A stretch of 62,084 nucleotides of DNA from Curtobacterium sp. MMLR14_010 (GTDB taxonomy: Bacteria > Actinomycetota > Actinomycetes > Actinomycetales > Microbacteriaceae). The DNA lies in NCBI RefSeq assembly GCF_001865015.1, contig NZ_MJGV01000027.1, positions 2,488 through 64,571 on the forward strand. The letters run 5' to 3'. This document shows positions 33,857 through 39,532 of the stretch, piece by piece. The number at the start of each line of letters is the position of its first letter. Position 1 is the first letter of the stretch. Made by a program: the position numbers and the translations under genes. The notes under the pieces are model-generated. The model had not been told where the DNA came from and did not search any database. It saw only the letters and a program-made list of their open reading frames with translations.

Positions 33857-34144
33857 TCAGTTGCGTGCCGGGGCGGTGCCCGGCCGGTCGATGTAGTGGT
33901 CTTCGGTGAGGGTGCCGTCGGCGTGCAGCACGTACCGGCCGCCGCGGGTCGCGATCGCGCCGGTGCCGTGGAGGTCCTTGTAGGTGACGAGGACGTCCTC
34001 GCCGGCGTCGAGCTGTTCGAGGATCCGGCGGTACGGCGCATCAGGGATGTGTCCCCACCGGTCGGCGCGACGCTTGAACTTGGCTCGAACCGCTTCCCTG
34101 ACGCCGACACGGGCGGTGTCGGCGGTGTTCTTTCTCCTGGGCAT
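33857..34144 (-). CDS. Hypothetical protein in packaging unit
   Basis: A 95-residue basic protein I do not recognise. The N-terminal KR-rich segment (MPRRKN ... REAVRAKFKRRADRW) is followed by a compact alpha/beta region containing RRILEQLDAGEDVLVTYKDL and RGGRYVLHADGTLTEDHYID. Its ATG overlaps the stop of the TerS-like gene as TGATG, so the two are translationally coupled. It could be a packaging accessory or DNA-binding protein. The evidence is positional only. Confidence 0.65.
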   Translation of the reverse strand: MPRRKNTADTARVGVREAVRAKFKRRADRWGHIPDAPYRRILEQLDAGEDVLVTYKDLHGTGAIATRGGRYVLHADGTLTEDHYIDRPGTAPARN

Positions 34145-34515
34145 CAGTTGCCCTCTCTCCGCGCTTGCACGCGGTCCCAGCGGCGGCGTGCCGCGCGCTG
34201 CTTGGTCGGATTCTTCATGGGCTGCCCCGTCTCGTCGGGTAGCGGGATCTGGGCGAGCATCCGGGTGAGTGACAGGCGCTGCAGCCGCAGCTCGGCGACC
34301 GCCGGGTGCAGTCGGACCTGGCCGGCGGAGCCCTTCACGGTCATGCCGTCGGCCGCGAGGACCTCCTCGAGCGCCTGGATGTCGTTCGCCTGCCGCTGAG
34401 CGAGCTCGAGGATGACCCGGTCTCTCTCGGTCCACTCGTGCTCTTCTCCGAGCGCTGCGTCGTACTGCCGGCGCAGCACTTCGCCTGCTGGCTCTTCGGC
34501 CTTCTTGCGGGCCAT
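34144..34515 (-). CDS. Terminase small subunit-like protein (TerS)
   Basis: A 123-residue, highly charged helical protein. The central segment from ILELAQRQANDIQALEEVL through MTVKGSAGQVRLHPAVAEL to QRLSLTRMLAQIPLPDE has the order and spacing of actinophage small terminases: a helix, then the GS-G-Q-(x)3-HP-(x)2-EL hinge, then a helix. The tail is basic. Small terminases select the pac or cos site. A TerS without TerL fits a satellite redirecting a helper's packaging motor, as SaPIs do. The assignment is by pattern and should be checked by profile search. Confidence 0.62.
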   Translation of the reverse strand: MARKKAEEPAGEVLRRQYDAALGEEHEWTERDRVILELAQRQANDIQALEEVLAADGMTVKGSAGQVRLHPAVAELRLQRLSLTRMLAQIPLPDETGQPMKNPTKQRAARRRWDRVQARREGN

Positions 34516-34634
34516 GTGCGCCTCCTCGGCGTCCCGGAATTCGGATGATGTGCAATGCAGCCAGCCAGAGCCACAGCACCTATACGGTCGAACGCACCCC
34601 GGGGGGAGGGGGTGGTGGGCCCATGCCCCGAGGC

Positions 34635-34659
34635 GGGGTCCACGTGCCATGTGGACCCC
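34635..34659 (-). terminator. Terminator separating two element operons
   Basis: A perfect 9-bp stem GGGGTCCAC / GTGGACCCC with a 7-nt loop, 10 bases after the stop of the 299-residue gene. The interval 34516-34634 then presumably holds the promoter of the TerS/spike unit and includes a conspicuous C/G-run segment. Confidence 0.78.
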
Positions 34660-34669
34660 ACCGGTGCGG

Positions 34670-35569
34670 TCAGCGGCGGCGCTTGGCGGACGCTGCAGCG
34701 AGCCGCGGGCTGATGCCGTTGGCTTCCCACTCAGCGCGGAGAATCGCGTTGGCCTCGTCGTCGGCCTGCTGCTGTCGGTGGTGAGACGCGCGCTTCTCGT
34801 TCGGGTCGCTGCTCCTGACCTTGTTCGATCCGAGCTCGTCGACCTGGTCGATCGTCAGCAGCGTCGCGTCGCCGTTGATGACCTGGCGGATGGTGCCGAG
34901 GATGCCGGAGCCGTACGTGTTGGCCGCTTCCTCGTAGTTCTCGTAGACGAACATCCACACGTTGAGGCGCTCGAGGTTGTGGCCGTCGGTCGGGAGGACA
35001 CGGTTGACGTACCAGGACTCGATGAGCTGCAGCAGCGTGGACCACCGATCGATGAGGGCTTCGAGCCGCAGCCACTCCTGCTCGACGCCGGCGCGAGCAG
35101 CGGTGTCGAGGTCGTTCACACCTTCCGGCAGTGCAGCGCCGTCCCGGATGATGGCGTCCCGGGTCTCGGTGAAGACGGGGGTGATCAGCTTGTAGACCCC
35201 CTCCCCGCGCTTGCGGAAGTGGTTGTAGGCCGCCTGGCCGGCGAACTGTGCGGCGAGACCCACGACCTTCCGGGTGCGTTCTTCGGCGGAGGGGTCTGCT
35301 GCGATCGAGGCGGTGATGATCGCGTTGGCGAAGGAGTCGTAGTCGGCGGGCTCCTCGGAGAGCTTCGTTGCGGCGTCGATGAGGCTGCGCCCTTGTCCGG
35401 AGCGGAAGCGGGCCCAGTGAGCGTTGATGGTGTGCTGCTTCTCGATGAGGGCGTGCTCTTCCTCGAGGGTCTTCTTGGTGTCGATGCCGAGCTGTTCGAG
35501 GGTGTCGATCCAGTCGGTGAGCTGGATGTCCTTGTCGTCGTCGCTGGTGGCGCGGGCGGTGGTGTCCAT
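34670..35569 (-). CDS. Hypothetical protein, largest unknown of the element
   Basis: A 299-residue, strongly helical soluble protein with no family I recognise. The N-terminus is acidic (ATSDDDKDIQLTDWIDTL) and followed by a helix rich in E/K (KTLEEEHALIEKQ). A middle region has AAQFAGQAAYNHFRKRGEGVY and WYVNRVLPTDGHNLERLNVW. The tail is basic (SAKRRR). Its position at the end of the replication/regulation operon, before the TerS unit, is where satellites often carry interference or capsid-redirecting genes. That remains a hypothesis. Confidence 0.7.
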   Translation of the reverse strand: MDTTARATSDDDKDIQLTDWIDTLEQLGIDTKKTLEEEHALIEKQHTINAHWARFRSGQGRSLIDAATKLSEEPADYDSFANAIITASIAADPSAEERTRKVVGLAAQFAGQAAYNHFRKRGEGVYKLITPVFTETRDAIIRDGAALPEGVNDLDTAARAGVEQEWLRLEALIDRWSTLLQLIESWYVNRVLPTDGHNLERLNVWMFVYENYEEAANTYGSGILGTIRQVINGDATLLTIDQVDELGSNKVRSSDPNEKRASHHRQQQADDEANAILRAEWEANGISPRLAAASAKRRR

Positions 35570-35582
35570 GTGGTCGGTGTCC

Positions 35583-35708
35583 TTACTTCGCGTTCTTGTC
35601 TCGCCCGCGGGCGAGGTTGGCGATCTGTTCGGGGGTGTACTCGTCGGGGTTGTCGTTGGCGTCGTCCAGCCACTGCTGGATCTGCTCGTCGTCTGCGGGC
35701 TGGGGCAT
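35583..35708 (-). CDS. 41-residue acidic microprotein
   Basis: A small frame beginning MPQPADDEQIQQWLDDANDN and ending RGRDKNAK. It is acidic in the first half and basic at the end, predicted as two short helices. The ATG overlaps the stop of the coiled-coil gene (TGATG) and its own stop lies 13 bases before the 299-residue gene, so it fits the operon exactly. The length precludes any family call. Confidence 0.6.
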   Translation of the reverse strand: MPQPADDEQIQQWLDDANDNPDEYTPEQIANLARGRDKNAK

Positions 35709-35917
35709 CAGGGTTCCTGTCGGTTGAGGCGGGTGGTGAGGTTGTCGAGCTGGTCAGCGATCGCGTCGAGCTGGTCGACGAGCGAGCTGATGGTGCGGCG
35801 GGCGTCGGCGAGCTTCCGTTCCTTCGCCTTCGCTCGTTGCTCCCACCGGCGGGCGTGCCGGCGGTAGCGCTGCAGCCGCACGTCGTACGGGGTGACGTCG
35901 GGTCCGTTCTTCTGCAT
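35708..35917 (-). CDS. Small coiled-coil protein
   Basis: A 69-residue protein. The first half is basic (DVRLQRYRRHARRWEQRAKAKERK). The second half is a clear heptad-patterned coiled coil, LADARRTISSLVDQLDAIAD followed by QLDNLTTRLNR. It is coupled to the downstream microprotein by TGATG. Small basic coiled-coil proteins in phages can be scaffold-like or DNA-binding, but nothing specific can be claimed. Confidence 0.62.
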   Translation of the reverse strand: MQKNGPDVTPYDVRLQRYRRHARRWEQRAKAKERKLADARRTISSLVDQLDAIADQLDNLTTRLNRQEP

Positions 35918-36008
35918 CGCGATGTCTCCTTCACTGGACGGGGTTGCTTCTGCTGAGGAGTGCGATCGGCTTGCGTCGAAGTGCTCGAGCCGACCGTCTC
36001 GCCTTCAC

Positions 36009-36056
36009 TTCTGGTTCATGTCCTGGTTCATGTAGTGGTTCATCTCCTGGTTCGTG
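36009..36056. repeat. Four 12-bp direct repeats (iteron-like)
   Basis: Four consecutive 12-nt units of the type TCCTGGTTCATG (36009-36020, 36021-36032, 36033-36044, 36045-36056), with one to three differences between copies. They lie directly downstream of the HTH_36-type gene and next to the 17-bp repeats. Confidence 0.75.
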
Positions 36057-36161
36057 CCCGGGAGCCGGGCAGTCCTGTGCCCGAGAGCCGGGCAGGGAGT
36101 GCCCGGCTCCCGGGCACTCCCTACCCGGCTCTCGGTAGGGGTATGCCCGGGAGCCGGGCAG
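36056..36161. repeat. Five 17-bp repeats, GCCCGGGAGCCGGGCAG type, both orientations
   Basis: Identical copies at 36056-36072 and 36145-36161. A one-base variant is at 36079-36095, and inverted, partly diverged copies are near 36100-36115 and 36123-36136. With the 12-bp repeats they form a 150-bp array, a candidate initiator-binding region or origin for the element. Confidence 0.7.
36095..36121 (-). terminator. Perfect 12-bp hairpin at the HTH gene end
   Basis: GGGAGTGCCCGG with its complement around a 3-nt loop. It abuts the TAG stop of the gene at 36121 and could act as a terminator, although it is also made of two of the 17-bp repeats and may be part of the iteron array. Confidence 0.6.
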
Positions 36162-36480
36162 TCCCCATCTCGTCGATGTCGATGACTCCGGGATGAGACA
36201 GCGGGTCGAAATCGGGGAGGTAGTACCGGCTGGACGTCTGGCGGCCGTTCTTGTCCACTCGCGACTCAGAGACGATGAGGCCGAGCTTGTTCTCGAGATC
36301 GAGCAGTGCGGTCTGAACGGTCGAGCGCGCTGCGGAGCATCGACGCGCGAGCGTGGCGTGGGAGGGGAACGCGTAGTGCAGCTTCCGGTTGTAGTGATCG
36401 CCGAGAGACACGAGGACTGCCTTTTGGGTCACCGACATGCCCTCCTGCTGGAACGCCCACTCGATCGCCTCGACGCTCAC
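36121..36480 (-). CDS. HTH_36-type helix-turn-helix protein (possible replication initiator)
   Basis: A 119-residue protein. SVEAIEWAFQQEGMSVTQKA then VLVSLGDHYNR-like helices precede a winged helix: AFPSHATLARRCSAARSTVQ followed by ALLDLENKLGLI. This is the HTH_36 arrangement used by replication-initiation and DnaD-like proteins of phages and plasmids. The C-terminal tail (DIDEMGTARLPGIPL) is encoded within the repeat array. The start is GTG at 36480; longer upstream reading is not coding-like. Position next to iteron-like repeats suggests a replication initiator. A plain transcription regulator is the alternative. Confidence 0.7.
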   Translation of the reverse strand: MSVEAIEWAFQQEGMSVTQKAVLVSLGDHYNRKLHYAFPSHATLARRCSAARSTVQTALLDLENKLGLIVSESRVDKNGRQTSSRYYLPDFDPLSHPGVIDIDEMGTARLPGIPLPRAG

Positions 36481-36556
36481 CGGTCGCACCTCGCGGGTCC
36501 GGCGGTGGTGTGTCTGGTCACACGCACCTCCTGTCGTGGTTGCTGATGGTCGCGGT

Positions 36557-36859
36557 TCAGGCGCTGAACTGCTTGGCGCTGCGGAGGGCGTAGAGGACGG
36601 CGCTGCGGAGCTCCATCCACTCCTCGTGCGGGATGCCCTGCGTAGGCTGCGGAGGGGCCAGCAGCGGTCCGACCTTCGCCTCTCCGTGCGGGGCGATCCA
36701 CACCATCCAGGGACCGTCCTCGGTGGACTTCTCAATGGTCACTGCGGCGAGCGCCGTGTGGAGCGTCTTGGCGCGGTGGGCGGAGTCAGTGACGGAGTGC
36801 CACAAGCCGTAGTGGACACATCCACGCTGCCGGCACCGGGCCTGGGTGCTCTTGTCCAT
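36557..36859 (-). CDS. Hypothetical protein
   Basis: A 100-residue protein of the mobile element with no recognised domain. A Cys pair occurs near the N-terminus (ARCRQRGCVHYGLWH), possibly with His as metal ligands. The rest is alpha/beta with TIEKSTEDGPWMVWIAPHG, and it closes with a helix, WMELRSAVLYALRSAKQF. The ATG overlaps the stop of the preceding 140-residue gene (TGATG), showing operon coupling in the early or regulatory unit that begins near 37281. Confidence 0.65.
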   Translation of the reverse strand: MDKSTQARCRQRGCVHYGLWHSVTDSAHRAKTLHTALAAVTIEKSTEDGPWMVWIAPHGEAKVGPLLAPPQPTQGIPHEEWMELRSAVLYALRSAKQFSA

Positions 36860-37281
36860 CAGGCGTGCACCTCGTTGGTCGCGTCGGCGAGCTGCTCGAG
36901 CTCGAGGAGAAGAAGCGGGTCCGGGGCAGCCAGGAAGAGGGCGCACCGCCACACACGCTCGCCGGTCCGTCGGTGTGTGGTCTCGTCCCAGAAGTCGGCG
37001 TCCGCGTCGGCGCGAAGTTCGTGCGGGAGGACGACCGCGTTGTGGCCGACCGCCGCCCGTTCGTGGTCCATGACGCCGACACCCAGGACGATCTCGATGC
37101 GCCCTGCATCCGGGAAGATCTGAATCTCGCCGATGGTCCTGGTGACGGTGCCGTTGCGCACCTCGGGCCTGACACGGGTGATCACCGCGTCACGGATGGT
37201 GATCGGGAAGGCTGCAGTGGCTGCGAGCGTGCTCGCGGTGATGCTGGACGTCTTGTGGCCGGCGGGCTGTCTGGTGTTCAC
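36859..37281 (-). CDS. Hypothetical protein
   Basis: A 140-residue protein, mainly beta-strand in the middle (IRDAVITRVRPEVRNGTVTR then EIQIFPDAGRIEIVLGVGV). It ends in a helix, FLAAPDPLLLLELEQLADA. I do not recognise the family. The GTG start at 37281 follows an intergenic hairpin that ends the excisionase transcript and has no strong ribosome-binding site, so the start may be off by a few codons. It is the first gene of the leftward operon that includes the HTH_36 protein. Confidence 0.6.
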   Translation of the reverse strand: MNTRQPAGHKTSSITASTLAATAAFPITIRDAVITRVRPEVRNGTVTRTIGEIQIFPDAGRIEIVLGVGVMDHERAAVGHNAVVLPHELRADADADFWDETTHRRTGERVWRCALFLAAPDPLLLLELEQLADATNEVHA

Positions 37282-37322
37282 TGGTCTTGTCCGTTCTGGT
37301 TCTGAGCTGGGTACTGGACACC

Positions 37323-37344
37323 GCCCCGGGTTGCCGCCCGGGGC
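37323..37344 (-). terminator. Hairpin after the excisionase gene
   Basis: An 8-bp stem GCCCCGGG / CCCGGGGC with a 6-nt loop, 10 bases beyond the stop of the excisionase-like gene. Part of the transcript may read through into the next operon. Confidence 0.7.
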
Positions 37345-37354
37345 TTTCTCGTTC

Positions 37355-37570
37355 TCATGACGCCTCCGCTGTGGGCGTCCGCTCCGCGTCATCAATCCAC
37401 TCCTGGACGTCGCTCTCGACGTAGCGAACGGTCTTCGGGCCGAGCTTCCGGAACTTCGGGCCACGACCCTTGAACCGGAGCTGCGAGAGCGCCGAGGGCG
37501 TCATGCCCACCCAGGCGGCGACTTCCTGGGTCGTGAGCAGTCGCTCGCGCTGTGCGATCTGGGCATCCAT
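37355..37570 (-). CDS. Excisionase-like helix-turn-helix protein (HTH_17)
   Basis: A 71-residue protein with a winged HTH of the excisionase/AlpA type. LLTTQEVAAWVGMTPSALSQ is followed by LRFKGRGPKFRKLGPKTVRY and ESDVQEWIDDAER, a nearly complete match to the HTH_17 layout. It is divergent from the repressor and integrase, the normal position for the gene that starts the excision programme. An ATG 18 bases upstream is an alternative start. It probably assists the integrase in excision and may also activate the leftward operon. Confidence 0.82.
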   Translation of the reverse strand: MDAQIAQRERLLTTQEVAAWVGMTPSALSQLRFKGRGPKFRKLGPKTVRYVESDVQEWIDDAERTPTAEAS

Positions 37571-37661
37571 GCTTGCCTCTCTCATTCGTTTTTTGCGGTG
37601 TTTGTCTCGCTTATTGGGACAGTAGACCTTAGATCGACGCAATGCAACTAGGCTGGGCGAC
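37571..37661. promoter_or_regulatory. Divergent promoter region of the element's genetic switch
   Basis: A 91-base interval, clearly more A/T-rich than its surroundings (contains CGTTTTTTGCG and TTATTGGGACA), between excisionase and repressor. It should hold both promoters and the repressor operators. I could not assign individual boxes with confidence. Confidence 0.6.
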
Positions 37662-37928
37662 ATGGACAACGAGCTGAGCGACATCAACGAGGCGACGGCT
37701 GCGACTCTGCGCGCGGAACTGGCGGCTCGGAAGGTCTCCGGTCGGCAGCTCGCAGCACGTCTCAACATGTCGCCGGCTTCTCTGGCCCGCCTGCTCGCCG
37801 GAGAACGCAAGATCGCCGTAGCAGACGTGGGCAAGATCGCGATAGCTCTTGGCATGGAGCCGACCGAGCTGTTGACCAAGTCGTTCGAGCGCCTCAAGGA
37901 GATGAGGGCAGACGATGGCGAGCATTGA
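37662..37928 (+). CDS. XRE-family repressor of the element
   Basis: An 88-residue Cro/CI-type protein. The five-helix DNA-binding domain covers nearly the whole length: LRAELAARKVSGRQLAARLN, then MSPASLARLLAGERKIAVAD and VGKIAIALGMEPTELL. No protease or dimerisation domain is present, so induction by RecA-driven autocleavage is unlikely. Control by a helper-encoded antirepressor, as in SaPIs, would fit better. It overlaps the integrase start by 14 bases and is co-transcribed with it. Confidence 0.85.
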   Translation: MDNELSDINEATAATLRAELAARKVSGRQLAARLNMSPASLARLLAGERKIAVADVGKIAIALGMEPTELLTKSFERLKEMRADDGEH

Positions 37929-39027
37929 GCCCTACGAGACGAAGGCCGGCCCTCGCTACAAGGTCCGCTACCGCACGCCTGACCGGAAGCAGCGCGAGAA
38001 GAAGGGCTTCGTCCGGAAGCGCGACGCCGAAACCTACCGGGCGACGATCGAAGTGTCGAAGCACCGCGGCGAGTACGTCGACCCGTCCGACGCGAAGGTC
38101 ACGATCGGCGAGCTCGCAGTCGCGTGGCTCGAAGGTCAGACTCACCTCAAGCCGTCGTCTCTGCGGCCCGTGGAGACGTCGTGGCGCGTGCACGTAGAGC
38201 CGCGATGGGGGAAGGTCGCGGTCGGCGCTGTGAGCCACTCAGCGGTGCAGGCGTGGGTGGCTGGCCTCTCCGGCGAGCGCGGCGCGACGACGGTGCTGCG
38301 CGCGTACGGCGTGCTGGCCGGCATCCTCGACGTCGCCGTGAAGGATCGCCGCGTGAGCGTGAATCACGCTCGAGGAGTGAACCTCCCCCGCAAGGTGTCG
38401 AAGCCGCACGTCTACCTCTCCCAGCAGCAGCTGGCGGCACTCGTGCGGGCATCCGGCGAGCGCGGCGCACTCGTGGCCGTGCTCGGCTACACGGGCCTCC
38501 GATGGGGTGAAGCGATCGGACTGCGGGTGCGAGACCTGGACATGCTGCGCCGGCGGCTGTCGGTCGTGGAGAACGCCGTCGAGGTGAACGGGACGATGGA
38601 GGTCGGTACGCCGAAGACGCACAAGCGGCGAACGCTCGTCTTCCCGAAGCTGCTCGTCCCAGCGCTCGCTCGAGCGTGCGAGGGGAAGGCCCGGGATGAT
38701 CTGGTCTTCCCGGGTGCGGACGGCTCGTACATGCGGCGCACGCGAGCGTCGAAGGGCAGCAAGTCCTGGTTCGTCTCCGCGCTCGCGGAATGCGGGCTGG
38801 ATCCGATGACGCCGCACGACCTTCGTCACACGGCCGCGTCGCTCGCGATCAGCTCGGGCGCGAACGTCAAGGCTGTGCAGCGCATGCTCGGCCACGCCTC
38901 CGCGGCGATGACGCTAGACGTGTACGCGGACCTGTTCGACGACGACCTGACGGCTCTGGCGGACGGCCTGGATGATGCAGCACGTGCAGCGGATGTGTTC
39001 GATTTGTGGGGCTCTGCCGCTTCCTGA
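37915..39027 (+). CDS. Tyrosine recombinase (integrase)
   Basis: A 370-residue phage-type integrase. An N-terminal AP2-like arm-binding domain (about 5-55) contains YKVRYRTPDRKQREKKGF. A SAM-like core-binding domain spans about 62-145, and the catalytic domain about 165-355. Active-site residues are complete: R196 (TGLRWGEA), K234 (TPKTHKRR), H301 and R304 (HDLRH), H327 (LGHAS) and the nucleophile Y337 (LDVYADL). It lies between the repressor and the intact tRNA-Ser(GCT), its target; the duplicated 28 bp confirm the insertion point. Confidence 0.95.
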   Translation: MASIEPYETKAGPRYKVRYRTPDRKQREKKGFVRKRDAETYRATIEVSKHRGEYVDPSDAKVTIGELAVAWLEGQTHLKPSSLRPVETSWRVHVEPRWGKVAVGAVSHSAVQAWVAGLSGERGATTVLRAYGVLAGILDVAVKDRRVSVNHARGVNLPRKVSKPHVYLSQQQLAALVRASGERGALVAVLGYTGLRWGEAIGLRVRDLDMLRRRLSVVENAVEVNGTMEVGTPKTHKRRTLVFPKLLVPALARACEGKARDDLVFPGADGSYMRRTRASKGSKSWFVSALAECGLDPMTPHDLRHTAASLAISSGANVKAVQRMLGHASAAMTLDVYADLFDDDLTALADGLDDAARAADVFDLWGSAAS

Positions 39028-39034
39028 AACGGCG

Positions 39035-39078
39035 GAAGCCCCTCCGTCCCGCATGTTCATGCGGATCGGAAGGGCTTC
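39035..39078. terminator. Terminator between integrase and tRNA-Ser
   Basis: A composite hairpin: outer arms GAAGCCCCTCCG / CGGAAGGGCTTC with one mismatch and an inner perfect 7-bp stem CCGCATG / CATGCGG. It lies 8 bases after the integrase stop, just before attR. It can end the integrase message and replaces the tRNA's own terminator, which was displaced to 29552. Confidence 0.82.
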
Positions 39079-39079
39079 T

Positions 39080-39107
39080 CGAGTGCGGAGACGGAGGGAT
39101 TTGAACC
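39080..39107. repeat. attR: right attachment repeat
   Basis: Identical to 29586-29613. It covers the discriminator, the 3' acceptor strand and the 3' half of the T-arm of tRNA-Ser(GCT), so integration restored an intact tRNA at this end. Confidence 0.92.
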
Positions 39108-39174
39108 CTCGGTCCCCTAAAGGGGACTCCACCTTAGCAGGGTGGTGCACTCGGCCGGACTATGCGACGTCTCC
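39086..39174 (-). tRNA. tRNA-Ser(GCU)
   Basis: An 89-nt class II tRNA on the minus strand. The acceptor GGAGACG pairs with CGTCTCC, the discriminator is G, the anticodon loop CTGCTAA gives anticodon GCT, and the long variable arm is built around CCCC/GGGG. It reads AGC and AGU serine codons. Its 3' end is the integration site of the mobile element. Confidence 0.96.
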
Positions 39175-39438
39175 ATGCGCCCTCGCGGACGCACACACCA
39201 CCATACAGGAGGACGCGGGGCCGCTCGACCTCACGTCCTGAGCCGGATTCCGCACCGCGACCACCGGTCCCCCGAAGTGGGGACGCACTGGGCTTGTCGG
39301 GGCGTACCCCGGTCGTTAGTCTCGTCCAGACGCGGCATCACATTCCGGGGCTCGTCCCCGTCGTCGCGACACAGCACCCAGCAGCACCCCTCGACCCGGC
39401 ACGGCTCGCCCGTGTCCGGCAGCCGTCGAGGAGTGACC

Positions 39439-39474
39439 GGAACGGGGACGCAGCCCAGGCAGCGTCCCCGTTCC
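39439..39474 (-). terminator. Hairpin terminator after the first LCP gene
   Basis: A 13-bp perfect stem GGAACGGGGACGC / GCGTCCCCGTTCC with a 10-nt loop. It lies 58 bases past the LCP stop. The interval 39175-39532 shows nothing else I can assign. Confidence 0.8.
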
Positions 39475-39532
39475 TGCGTTCCGGGGCGAGCACGCGCGTG
39501 TTCCGGGCCGGCTCGCGTCTCCAGGGTGTCCG

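Larger units (their letters stand above)
29586..39107. mobile_element. Integrated phage-satellite-like element in tRNA-Ser(GCT)
   Basis: An element of about 9.5 kb bounded by 28-bp direct repeats of the tRNA-Ser 3' end, with a tyrosine integrase next to the intact tRNA. Contents: a repressor/excisionase switch, an HTH_36-type protein with adjoining iteron-like repeats, a TerS-like gene, a beta-helix tail-spike-like gene, HicAB and small unknown genes. No large terminase, portal, protease, capsid, tape-measure, holin or lysin is visible, and 9.5 kb is too small for a complete tailed phage. All genes look intact and tightly packed, which argues against random prophage decay. Confidence 0.85.

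Noticed and set aside
29586..39107. Complete inducible prophage
   Set aside because: It is too short and lacks large terminase, portal, capsid, tail tube, tape measure and lysis genes. The satellite reading explains the content better.
29586..39107. Conjugative or mobilisable element (ICE/IME)
   Set aside because: No relaxase, FtsK/TraB-type translocase or type IV secretion gene is visible. The TerS-like and spike-like genes point to phage-borne transfer.
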